Shown piece after piece: positions 25,137 through 32,507 of a stretch of 35,955 nt of DNA. The first letter of the stretch is position 1. Each line of letters opens with the position of its first letter. This stretch comes from an uncultured Lachnospiraceae bacterium (GTDB lineage: Bacteria; Bacillota; Clostridia; Lachnospirales; Lachnospiraceae): positions 1 to 35,955 of the forward strand of contig CADBZI010000016.1 in NCBI GenBank assembly GCA_902799015.1, read 5' to 3'. The notes beneath the pieces are model-generated. The model had not been told where the DNA came from. It was given only the letters and a program-made list of their open reading frames with translations, and ran no database searches. The translations under genes were made by a program, and so were the position numbers.

Positions 25137-25427
25137 ATGGAAATGATGGAGATGGTAAGCAAGGTTGTATCAACTCTCAAAGGGGACAAGAGCATGCTGT
25201 CGGCGTTTTCCGCTGATCCGGTGAAGATTGTGACATCGATCCTGGGCGGCGGTCTGTCTGCGGACATGATCGGCAAGATCGTTCAGGAGGTCACCAAACA
25301 GCTGGGATCTGTGCTTGGGAGCGACGCGGTGAAGGGAATCGCGGATGCCGCACTGGGGAACGCGAAGGAAGCTGCAAAGGATGCAGGAGCCGGAGGAATT
25401 CTGGGGAAGATCAAGAATCTTTTCTGA
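25137..25427 (+). CDS. Small Gly/Ala-rich helical protein, unknown function
   Basis: The 96-residue protein starts at an ATG after a near-consensus AAAAGGAGGT site and has its own strong promoter, so it is probably well expressed. It is rich in Ala, Gly, Lys and Val, with short amphipathic helices: MEMVSKVVSTLKG, KIVTSILGGGLS, MIGKIVQEVTKQLGSVLG, and a C-terminal GAGGILGKIKNLF. It has no signal peptide, Cys, or clear membrane span. The composition is like small membrane-active or phasin-like proteins, but I recognise no family. A stem-loop (25456-25485) follows it. Confidence 0.7.
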   Translation: MEMMEMVSKVVSTLKGDKSMLSAFSADPVKIVTSILGGGLSADMIGKIVQEVTKQLGSVLGSDAVKGIADAALGNAKEAAKDAGAGGILGKIKNLF

Positions 25428-25455
25428 TCCCGGCAGCAACGGAATCTGAGGGAAC

Positions 25456-25485
25456 CACAGCAGGGAGAGGATTCTTCCTGCTGTG
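25456..25485 (+). terminator. Stem-loop after the 25137 gene, probable terminator
   Basis: CACAGCAGG (25456-25464) pairs with CCTGCTGTG (25477-25485), with a 12-base loop. The T-tract is poor (ATGTATTTC), so termination may be partial, letting some transcript reach the EamA gene. Confidence 0.6.
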
Positions 25486-25549
25486 ATGTATTTCAAAGGG
25501 AAGAAGGACGCGGATCCGCATCCCAAAAGCGATAAAGAGTGCAAAAGAA

Positions 25550-26428
25550 ATGAACAGATATGTAGCGGCTGTTTTGGGCGGCGGTTTTTGCTGGGGATTC
25601 ATGGGATTCTTCACCAGGCACCTGGGAGAATACGGGATCGATGCGAACGGGGCGATTATTGTCAGGTGCGGGATTGCCGCTCTGTGTTTCGGTATTCTGA
25701 TCCTGTGCAGGGATATCCGGCAGTTCCGGGTCCGGCTGAAGAATCTGTGGTGCTTTGCGGGAACAGGGCTGTTCAGCCTGTTGTTTTTTACCTACTGCTA
25801 CTTCCACGCGATTAATATGATGAGCCTCTCGGCTGCGGCGATTCTTCTGTATACGGCACCGACGATCGTGATGCTGCTGTCTGCGCTTTTATTTCACGAG
25901 AGGATCACAAGAATCCGGTTGATTGCGGTGGCGTGCGCATTTGCAGGATGCTGTCTGGTATCCGGGATCGGAACCGGGACACATCTCACGCCGGCGGGGA
26001 TTCTGTACGGCCTCGGTGCGGGGTTCGGATATGCGCTGTATACGATCTTTTCCAGATATGCGCTGCAGCGGGGGTACAGCAGCAGTACCATCAACTTTTA
26101 CTCCTGCCTGCTCGCGGCAGCAGGCGCGATTCTCCTCTGGAGACCGGAGGGACTGTTTTCGGCCATGACGGCATCCGCGGAATCTGCCGCCTGGTGCGTG
26201 GGAACCGGGGTGATCAGCTGCTTCATTCCGTATCTGCTCTATACGTACGGATTGACAGGACTGGAAAACAGCAGGGCTTCGATTCTGTCGTCGGTAGAAC
26301 CGGTTGTCGCCTCGCTCGTGGGTGTATTCGTCTATCATGAGAGGATGACGGTTCCTTCCATGGCGGGCGTACTGCTTGTTCTGTCAGCAGTCCTGCTGCT
26401 GAACCGTGAAGCGCCGGGCAATCCGTAA
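25550..26428 (+). CDS. EamA/DMT superfamily transporter
   Basis: 292 residues, ten predicted membrane helices in two homologous halves, as in drug/metabolite transporters (EamA). AVLGGGFCWGFMGFFTRHL opens the first half, LSAAAILLYTAPTIVMLLSALLFHERIT ends it, and the second half repeats the pattern up to ASILSSVEPVVASLVGVFVYHERMT. The family exports metabolites, amino acids or toxins. No clear Shine-Dalgarno precedes the ATG (purine-rich AAAAGAA only), so translation may be modest. Substrate not predictable. Confidence 0.9.
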   Translation: MNRYVAAVLGGGFCWGFMGFFTRHLGEYGIDANGAIIVRCGIAALCFGILILCRDIRQFRVRLKNLWCFAGTGLFSLLFFTYCYFHAINMMSLSAAAILLYTAPTIVMLLSALLFHERITRIRLIAVACAFAGCCLVSGIGTGTHLTPAGILYGLGAGFGYALYTIFSRYALQRGYSSSTINFYSCLLAAAGAILLWRPEGLFSAMTASAESAAWCVGTGVISCFIPYLLYTYGLTGLENSRASILSSVEPVVASLVGVFVYHERMTVPSMAGVLLVLSAVLLLNREAPGNP

Positions 26429-26486
26429 TCGACTTTTGGCGCATGCATCGTGATATCGCAACACATCATCAATAAGAGGGCATCGA

Positions 26487-27140
26487 ATGACAAGCGAGAC
26501 TGTAGTGATAAGATTGTTGTTCTCCTTAATCGCGGGTGGGATTCTCGGATATGAGAGAAGCCTGAAGCGGATTGACGCGGGATTTCGGACACACATTCTG
26601 GTGTGTATGTCATCCTGCGCGATCATGCTGACCAATCTACATATGTTTCTCACACTTGGGGCAGGCGACCCCTCCCGCATGCCTGCGCAGGTGATCAGCG
26701 GAGTCGGTTTCCTGGGAGCGGGATGTATTCTGGTTACCGGACAGAAGCGGATCAAAGGCGTGACGACAGCAGCCGGTCTGTGGTCGGCTGCCTGCCTGGG
26801 ACTTTGTATCGGCGCAGGAAACTATGTCATTTCAGGGGTTGCTTTATCCGGGGCTTTTTTTGCGCTTACCCTGTTTCGGATTGTGGATGACAGAATCGAA
26901 AAAAAGACGAAGTATCTGCATTTTTACGCAGAATTTGAATCCGTCTCCGCGTTGACAGCCTTCATAAGGACCATGCGGAAGCAGGGACATAAAGTCACGG
27001 ATCTGGAGACCGTCAAGAGCGAAGTCATGGCCGGGCTTGCAGCCATCATAAGCATCCGTCTCAAAAACCCGGATTCCACGCATAAGAAGCTGGCAGAGTT
27101 TGAAAAGCTGGATGGTGTCCTGTTCCTGTCGGAGCTGTAA
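26487..27140 (+). CDS. MgtC/SapB family membrane protein
   Basis: 217 residues: N-terminal membrane domain with RLLFSLIAGGILGYERSLK, GFRTHILVCMSSCAIML, GAGCILVTGQKRIKGVTTAAGLWSAACLGLCIGAGNY, the MgtC/SapB signature, followed by a soluble C-terminal domain (about 145-217) of ACT-like character. MgtC proteins affect Mg2+ homeostasis and inhibit F-ATPase in some pathogens; in commensals the role is less clear. The start follows AAGAGGGCATCGA. Confidence 0.92.
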   Translation: MTSETVVIRLLFSLIAGGILGYERSLKRIDAGFRTHILVCMSSCAIMLTNLHMFLTLGAGDPSRMPAQVISGVGFLGAGCILVTGQKRIKGVTTAAGLWSAACLGLCIGAGNYVISGVALSGAFFALTLFRIVDDRIEKKTKYLHFYAEFESVSALTAFIRTMRKQGHKVTDLETVKSEVMAGLAAIISIRLKNPDSTHKKLAEFEKLDGVLFLSEL

Positions 27141-27185
27141 TCCCGGCAGGAGTCAAGTATGCCATCGCCAGGCTGGCGCCGGACC

Positions 27186-27223
27186 GCGCGGCCGCTTCAG
27201 CGGATTTTCGCTGCGCGGTACTC
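27186..27223 (+). other. GC-rich imperfect inverted repeat
   Basis: CCGCGCGGC and GCTGCGCGG (one G-T pair) flank a smaller CGCT-TC-AGCG hairpin. No T-run follows. It may be a transcript-end element for the MgtC gene or a small palindromic repeat. Confidence 0.4.
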
Positions 27224-27269
27224 GCGGTACTGAGGCTGTAAATGCATACAGGGAAGGAGCGTTCAGAAG

Positions 27270-28277
27270 ATGAAAAAGGGTGTATTCTCAATGATCGTGG
27301 CGTTTGTTTTAGGACTGACCTATCTGATCTTCGCCTATATGGAATACCCGTTTGCGGTTGTCACAAAACAGTTCTGGTTTTTGAGCCATTCGGTCAATCT
27401 CCCCTATCTCAGGATTCCGGGCTTCCTGCTGATCGTGACCCTGGCCGTGCTCGTGAATCTGTTTGCCCTGATCTCTTCTTCCGGCTCGGTTGCCATGGGA
27501 GCAGGGGTTCTGTATGCGGTCGCCATCGGACTGGCACCGGAGTGTTATCCTTATGTGCTTGTGGAATTCCTGCTGTGTGTGATTGCGGCAGCAAGGGCGG
27601 AAAGGAATCATGAGGCTGCGGAGAAGGAGCTGCATGCACAGAGCAAGCTGATCCGGTCGGTGATGAAGGATCCGGACAACACTGCGGCATACGATGTTCA
27701 AAGCAGCAGCTACGAAGCACTGCGCGCACAGGAGGAGCGGGAAGCCTCCCGGTCAGGAAGCCGGTCGAGGATCATAGGGATCGTGATATTTGCCATTATC
27801 CTGTTGATCCTGTCCGCATTGCTGCCGATGCTTCTGCAGTACAATAGAAGCCGGAAAAGCAAAACTGTCACCAAAGAAACCATATCCCTGTCAGATGGCG
27901 GAAACACCAGGACCCAGGACAGCAGGACAGAGGATAGCAGCAAGGATACGCCCATCAATCTGGATGGAAACTGGGCGAGTGACAGTACCTCCGGGACGAA
28001 TATGACTGCCAGGATCGAGGGGGATCAGATCTCTCTCTATTGGAGAAATGCGGATGGTTCCTCCTCTTTGTACTGGGCAGGAACATTCATAACATCGCTT
28101 CCGTCAAAGGAGCCGTTTACCTGTACGGCCATGATGAATGTGCAGGAAATCGCAATCAGTCCCTTTGCCTCAAAAGACGCCACGAAGGAGTTTACTTATC
28201 TGGATGGGAAACTGAGCTTTCAGGTGACGACCATGGGAATCCCGGTTACTTTCAGACTGCACAGAATTGACAAATGA
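27270..28277 (+). CDS. Membrane protein with C-terminal beta-rich domain, unknown function
   Basis: 335 residues. Three membrane segments lie near 7-27, 50-70 and 76-110, then a charged cytoplasmic helix (about 110-165, with AERNHEAAEKELHAQ), a fourth membrane segment (about 167-192), a Ser/Thr-rich linker, and a C-terminal domain (about 228-335) rich in beta strands: NLDGNWASDSTSGTNMTARIEGD-ISLYWRN, SSLYWAGTF, FTYLDGKLSFQVTTMGIPVTFRL. The start has GAAGGAG upstream. I know similar beta domains in hypothetical proteins of gut bacteria but no function. It lies 134 bases before the GG-leader gene. Confidence 0.75.
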   Translation: MKKGVFSMIVAFVLGLTYLIFAYMEYPFAVVTKQFWFLSHSVNLPYLRIPGFLLIVTLAVLVNLFALISSSGSVAMGAGVLYAVAIGLAPECYPYVLVEFLLCVIAAARAERNHEAAEKELHAQSKLIRSVMKDPDNTAAYDVQSSSYEALRAQEEREASRSGSRSRIIGIVIFAIILLILSALLPMLLQYNRSRKSKTVTKETISLSDGGNTRTQDSRTEDSSKDTPINLDGNWASDSTSGTNMTARIEGDQISLYWRNADGSSSLYWAGTFITSLPSKEPFTCTAMMNVQEIAISPFASKDATKEFTYLDGKLSFQVTTMGIPVTFRLHRIDK

Positions 28278-28295
28278 ATTAGCCTTGAGTAAAGT
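28267..28295 (+). promoter_or_regulatory. Weak candidate promoter before the GG-leader gene
   Basis: TTGACA (28267-28272) overlaps the end of the previous gene; 17 bases on is TAAAGT (28290-28295), only a fair -10. The -35 is consensus. Confidence 0.35.
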
Positions 28296-28411
28296 AGAAG
28301 CGTATAAATAAGCAGACCGGTAAAAAAACCGGAGCTCAACCAACATTAATAAGGGTCATTTGAAAAAGTGATTCCCCGGAGAATTTTCCGGAAGCAGAAA
28401 GGAGAATTGAC

Positions 28412-28708
28412 ATGGCAGACGAGAATAAGGTTATCGTTGACGGACAGGAACTCGAGGATGTAAGCGGCGGAAGAGGCGGAGCCGGTTATTATATGACAGT
28501 CGGCAACTGCAATGGCGGATATCTTGCACTGAGACCGCAGCCGGTCTGGGATCAGTATCATGAGATCGCTCAGCTGTGGCCGGGCTATCAGGTATACACC
28601 TACGGCGCAACCACCAGAGGAACCGGTCTGAACGGCGTTCCCTGCACCTATACCTATGTGAGCTTCAATGGCAACTGGGGCTGGGCAAACAGCGCATTCC
28701 TGAGATAA
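28412..28708 (+). CDS. Double-glycine leader protein with SH3b-like mature domain
   Basis: The 98-residue protein starts after AAAGGAG. Residues 1-20 end in QELEDVSGG, matching the ELxxVxGG leader cut by bacteriocin-type ABC exporters with a peptidase C39 domain, so cleavage after Gly20 is predicted. The 78-residue mature part has CNGGYLALRPQPVWDQYHEI, WPGYQVYTYGA and YVSFNGNWGWANSAFL, the strand order of bacterial SH3 (SH3b) domains, which usually bind peptidoglycan or peptides. Two Cys residues (Cys33 and Cys68) could form a disulfide. It has its own terminator. No C39 exporter, immunity gene or modifying enzyme lies within the window, so export would depend on a distant transporter. The leader call is firm; the SH3b call is by motif. 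Confidence 0.85.
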   Translation: MADENKVIVDGQELEDVSGGRGGAGYYMTVGNCNGGYLALRPQPVWDQYHEIAQLWPGYQVYTYGATTRGTGLNGVPCTYTYVSFNGNWGWANSAFLR

Positions 28709-28765
28709 TCGGATCTTCGCGCGAAGAGCGGAATCTGAATCAGGATGTTCGTTCAAATTAGATTG

Positions 28766-28800
28766 AAACCGGCGTTCATAGCAATATGGACGCCGGTTTT
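28766..28800 (+). terminator. Intrinsic terminator after the GG-leader gene
   Basis: AAACCGGCGTTCATA pairs imperfectly with TATGGACGCCGGTTT around GCAA; four T residues end the tail. The perfect palindrome TCTTCGCGCGAAGA lies just before it, near 28714. Confidence 0.85.
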
Positions 28801-28817
28801 CTATGCTGAAACCAATA

Positions 28818-28846
28818 TTGCGGATTGTCCAGGCGCAAGCTATACT
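28818..28846 (+). promoter_or_regulatory. Promoter of the preA-surE unit
   Basis: TTGCGG (28818-28823), 17 bases, TATACT (28841-28846). A leader of about 55 bases follows. Confidence 0.65.
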
Positions 28847-28906
28847 GAATTGGAGAAGTTGTATAAAACAGCTGTACGCGGCGGTGTTTTGTAAAGGAGA
28901 AGTATT

Positions 28907-30406
28907 ATGACTGAAGCCAGAGCAATCCGTGGAAGAGAAGAGCTGTCGTTTTGCATCTTATGTTATGATGCGCCATGTTCAAAGGCCTGCGGGAAGTGTG
29001 ATCCGGGACGGATTCTCAGGGCTATGAAATTTGAGAATATTGACCTTGCAGCAAAGCTTCTTCCGGAAGATTATGACCGTTCCTGGGTGGAAGAGGCACA
29101 GAACGCATGTCCTGTCGGCGTCAGGATCGGAGATATTCTGGATCATCTTCAGAAGCAGAAGCCGCAGCTTGAGGGATGCGAAGGCGCAGACCAGATTGAT
29201 CTGTCCTGCGATATCTGCGGAGTCAGGCTGGAGAATCCCTTCCTGCTGTCCTCATCGGTCGTCGCAAGTACTTACGAGATGTGCGCGCGCGCATTTGAGA
29301 TGGGATGGGCGGGCGCCGCATTCAAGACGATCTCTCTGATCGAGATGCACGAGGCTTCCCCGAGATTTTCCGCTGTGCGCAGTCCGCAGGGAGACTGGAG
29401 CGGGTTCAAAAACATTGAACAGCTCTCGGTTTACAGCCTTGAGGAGAACATGGGGTTTTTCAGGAGACTGAAGGCGAAATACCCGAACAAGGTGATCGTT
29501 GCGTCGATCATGGGGCGGAATGAAGAGGAGTGGGAGTATCTGGCCCGCAAGGTGGAGGAAGCCGGCGCGGATGTCATTGAGTGTAATTTCTCCTGTCCGA
29601 ATATGGAGGAACGTGGAACAGGGTCGGATATGGGACAGGATCCGGAGACGGTCAGGCGCTTCTCACAGGCCGTGAAACGCGCTGTGTCCATCCCGGTTCT
29701 TGCGAAGATGACTCCGAACATCACGGACATCACAGTGCCTGCTCTGGCTGCGATCGAAGGCGGAGCGGACGGAATTGCCGCAATCAATACCATCAAGTCC
29801 ATCACCGGCGTCAACATCGATACGCTGGTTGCCTTTCCTTCCGTCCGCGGACAGTCCATGATCGGCGGGTACTCCGGCCGGGCAGTGAAGCCGATTGCGC
29901 TCAGAATGATTGCGCAGCTGGCAGGCTGCAAAGGAATCAAGGAGCATCATGTCAGCGGAATGGGCGGCATTGTGACCTGGAGAGACTGTGTGGAGTATCT
30001 GATCCTTGGAGCGGGCAGCCTTCAGATCACGACCAGTGTCATGGAGTACGGCTACCGGATCATTGATGATCTGATCAGCGGCCTGAAGATCTACATGGCC
30101 CAGCGCAATTATCATTCCGTCAGCGAGATCATCGGAAGCGGACTGGACTCTATTGTTGAGAATGATATGGTGGAGCGGGATACCATCGTGTTCCCGTCCT
30201 TTAGACGTGAGAAATGTATCGGATGCGGACGCTGTTACATCAGCTGCCGGGATGGCGGCCATCAGGCGATTGCGTTTGATGAGGAGTCGAGGAAGGTGAC
30301 GCTCCATGGAGCAAGATGTGTCGGTTGCCAGCTCTGCGCGCTGGTCTGCCCGACCGGAGCGATCCGGCAGACAAAGAGAATCTCAAGACAGCCAAAACAG
30401 AATTAA
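28907..30406 (+). CDS. preA: Dihydropyrimidine dehydrogenase PreA-like, with extra N-terminal Fe-S domain
   Basis: 499 residues. Residues 1-about 90 look like the Fe-S domain at the head of PreT/GltD-type proteins (CILCYDAPCSKACGKCDPG; Cys16, 19, 24, 28 and Cys68). Then the dihydroorotate-dehydrogenase-like barrel (about 97-420: NPFLLSSSVVAST, ECNFSCPNMEERGTGSD, LAKMTPNITDI, GIAAINTIKSI, SGRAVKPIALRMI), binding FMN, and two C-terminal 4Fe-4S sites beginning at Cys437 (CIGCGRCYISC) and Cys471 (CVGCQLCALVC). E. coli PreA is about 410 residues, works with the flavoprotein PreT and reduces uracil/thymine; PreTA of gut bacteria also inactivates 5-fluorouracil. Here there is no adjacent preT, and the extra domain may replace part of it. 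A GGAGAAG site precedes the ATG. Confidence 0.9.
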   Translation: MTEARAIRGREELSFCILCYDAPCSKACGKCDPGRILRAMKFENIDLAAKLLPEDYDRSWVEEAQNACPVGVRIGDILDHLQKQKPQLEGCEGADQIDLSCDICGVRLENPFLLSSSVVASTYEMCARAFEMGWAGAAFKTISLIEMHEASPRFSAVRSPQGDWSGFKNIEQLSVYSLEENMGFFRRLKAKYPNKVIVASIMGRNEEEWEYLARKVEEAGADVIECNFSCPNMEERGTGSDMGQDPETVRRFSQAVKRAVSIPVLAKMTPNITDITVPALAAIEGGADGIAAINTIKSITGVNIDTLVAFPSVRGQSMIGGYSGRAVKPIALRMIAQLAGCKGIKEHHVSGMGGIVTWRDCVEYLILGAGSLQITTSVMEYGYRIIDDLISGLKIYMAQRNYHSVSEIIGSGLDSIVENDMVERDTIVFPSFRREKCIGCGRCYISCRDGGHQAIAFDEESRKVTLHGARCVGCQLCALVCPTGAIRQTKRISRQPKQN

Positions 30407-30427
30407 AACTGCAGAATAGGTGAATCG

Positions 30428-31147
30428 ATGGGCAGAACAATACTGATCACAAACGACGACGGAATCTACAAGGACGGATTGATGCGCCTGGCGAGAGCCT
30501 GCGTGAGATTCGGGGATGTGTGGCTGATTGCGCCCCGGCATCAAAGAAGCGCCTGCTCTCACAGCATTACTTTGGATGTCCCTATTGACATTACCCCTGT
30601 TCCGTATGCAGTAGAAGGCGTGCGGGCCTATTCGTGCAGCGGAATGCCGGGAGACTGCGTGCGGATCGGGACAAAGGCGGTGATGGACAAAGAGCCCGAT
30701 GTGGTCCTGGCAGGAATCAACTACGGCTACAACGCGGCAACGGACATTCAGTATTCCGCCACTGTCGGCGCAGTTTTAGAGGCTTCCTTTCTGGGATACA
30801 GGGGGATCGCCCTGTCGGAAAATGACGGGTCCTGCCATGAAGTGACAGACCGGTATCTGGAAGAGGTTCTGGAGGAACTGATCGACCGGGATCCGGGGCC
30901 GGATCAGGTCTGGAACGTGAACTTTCCCGGCTGTCCGCTTGCCGCGTGCAGCGGGATCCTCCGGGACAGAACCATGTCGCAGGCGATTGTATACGAGGAC
31001 TGGTATCAACCGGCCAGGCAGCTTCCCGGAGGCGGAATCCGTTATGTGGTGAGCGGAGAGATGCAGTGCCGGGCAGAAGCGGGAAGCGATTTTGACGCGA
31101 TCCTGCGCGGCGCGGTGTCGATCGGCCGGGTGAGGAATCTGTGCTGA
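30428..31147 (+). CDS. surE: 5'/3'-nucleotidase SurE
   Basis: 239 residues with the SurE metal site: Asp-Asp in ILITNDDGIYKDGL (about 8-9), Ser/Ala region RHQRSACSHSIT, and INYGYN with the metal-binding Asn (about 96). The rest, DIQYSATVGAVLEASFLGY and VWNVNFPGCP, fits the family. SurE removes phosphate from nucleoside monophosphates. It lies 21 bases after preA, so the pair may support pyrimidine nucleotide breakdown. Length is normal. Confidence 0.92.
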   Translation: MGRTILITNDDGIYKDGLMRLARACVRFGDVWLIAPRHQRSACSHSITLDVPIDITPVPYAVEGVRAYSCSGMPGDCVRIGTKAVMDKEPDVVLAGINYGYNAATDIQYSATVGAVLEASFLGYRGIALSENDGSCHEVTDRYLEEVLEELIDRDPGPDQVWNVNFPGCPLAACSGILRDRTMSQAIVYEDWYQPARQLPGGGIRYVVSGEMQCRAEAGSDFDAILRGAVSIGRVRNLC

Positions 31148-31226
31148 GGAAGAGCAGAGCGAGACAAAGCCTCCGGCGGATCGCAGCCGCGCTCAGAGGA
31201 AGGTGCTTCGCACAGAGCGCGTTCTC

Positions 31227-31252
31227 CGTTTCGCTTCGGTCGGTGCGAAACG
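31227..31252 (+). terminator. Hairpin after surE, possible terminator
   Basis: CGTTTCGC (31227-31234) pairs perfectly with GCGAAACG (31245-31252) around a ten-base loop. No T-run follows, so its efficiency is doubtful. Confidence 0.45.
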
Positions 31253-31322
31253 CGTGTCAAAGGCGGCGGAATGGAGATTGACATGACCTTGCTCCGTGGG
31301 AAAAGAGAAGGGAGAACTCAGG

Positions 31323-32504
31323 ATGCAGTATAGAGAGGATCGTTACGGGAATCCGCTTTCCTGTCTTGGATTCGGATGCATGCGCTTTCCGCGCGTCAAC
31401 GGAAGAATCGACAAGGCCGAGACGGAGAAGCTGCTGATGCGCGCCTATGAGGCGGGAGTGAATTATTATGATACTGCCTACATCTACCCGGGCAGCGAGG
31501 AAATGATCGGCGAGATCTTTGAGAAGAACCAGATCCGGGAGAAGGTCCATATCGCGACAAAGCTGCCGCATTATATGATCCGGAACAAAGAGGGGCTGGA
31601 CAAGTATTTCAATGAGCATCTGCGCAGACTGCGGACCGGTTATATCGATTACTATCTCATGCATATGCTGAATGATATCGGAACATGGGAGAAGCTGAAG
31701 AATCTGGGGATCGAGGAATGGATTGCGCAGAAGAAGGCATCCGGACAGATCCGCCAGATCGGGTTCTCTTATCACGGGAACAGCGACATGTTCTGCAAGG
31801 TTCTTGACGCATACGACTGGGACTTCTGTCAGATTCAGTATAATTACATGGATGAGCATACCCAGGCCGGCAGGGAGGGACTGGAATACGCGAACAGCAA
31901 GAAGATTCCTGTCGTCATTATGGAGCCTCTGCGCGGCGGGAAGCTGGTGAATAAGCTCCCGAAGGAAGCGGTGCAGGCATTCCGGACGCACAGCGCCCAT
32001 CACAGTCCCGCACAGTGGGGATTCTTGTGGCTGTGGGATCAGAAGGAGGTTACAGTGGTACTGTCCGGAATGAACAGCATGGAGATGCTGAATGAAAACA
32101 TCCGGACGGCGAATCACTCGAGAGTGGGCTTCCTCGCGCAGGAAGACCATGAGATGCTTCATGAAGTGGCCTCCATCATCAACGCGAAGATGAAGGTCGG
32201 ATGTACGGGCTGTCATTACTGCATGCCATGTCCGCAGGGAGTGGACATCCCGGGTACATTTTCCGCATACAACCGCTGCTACAGTGAAGGAAAGGCTGCG
32301 GGGCGGCATGAATACCTGATGACGACAGCGATGCGCAAGACCAGCACCTCCGCGTCCTTGTGCATCGAATGCGGAAAATGCGCCCGCCATTGTCCGCAGC
32401 ATATCCAGATTCCGCAGGAACTGAAGAACGCGCGCCGCGTGCTGGAAACGCCTGTCTACAAGGCGGCAAAAGCGGGCGTGAAGCTGCTGCACATCTACGG
32501 ATAA
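31323..32504 (+). CDS. Aldo/keto reductase with C-terminal 4Fe-4S domain
   Basis: Starting at the ATG at 31323 (AGGGAG eight bases upstream; a GTG at 31296 lacks a site) the protein is 393 residues. Residues 1-about 280 form an AKR barrel: LGFGCMRFPR, NYYDTAYIYPGSEEMIG (catalytic Asp/Tyr), KVHIATKLP (Lys) and DYYLMHML (His). The last 110 residues hold cysteine groups CTGCHYCMPCP and CIECGKCARHCP, a ferredoxin-like extension common in Clostridia. It likely couples ferredoxin or NAD(P)H to a carbonyl reduction; the substrate is unknown. Confidence 0.92.
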   Translation: MQYREDRYGNPLSCLGFGCMRFPRVNGRIDKAETEKLLMRAYEAGVNYYDTAYIYPGSEEMIGEIFEKNQIREKVHIATKLPHYMIRNKEGLDKYFNEHLRRLRTGYIDYYLMHMLNDIGTWEKLKNLGIEEWIAQKKASGQIRQIGFSYHGNSDMFCKVLDAYDWDFCQIQYNYMDEHTQAGREGLEYANSKKIPVVIMEPLRGGKLVNKLPKEAVQAFRTHSAHHSPAQWGFLWLWDQKEVTVVLSGMNSMEMLNENIRTANHSRVGFLAQEDHEMLHEVASIINAKMKVGCTGCHYCMPCPQGVDIPGTFSAYNRCYSEGKAAGRHEYLMTTAMRKTSTSASLCIECGKCARHCPQHIQIPQELKNARRVLETPVYKAAKAGVKLLHIYG

Positions 32505-32507
32505 GGA

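Noticed and set aside
25137..25427. A GG-leader bacteriocin call for the small Gly/Ala-rich protein
   Set aside because: GILGGG-type stretches occur in the middle, but there is no acidic-hydrophobic ELxx(V/I)xGG leader at the N-terminus.
28303..28308. TATAAA as -10 of the GG-leader gene
   Set aside because: The nearest TTGAGT is only 12 bases away, too close for a promoter.
31148..31322. tRNA or other stable RNA in the GC-rich gap after surE
   Set aside because: No acceptor-stem or T-loop pattern (GGTTCGAATCC-like) was found; only the simple hairpin at 31227-31252.
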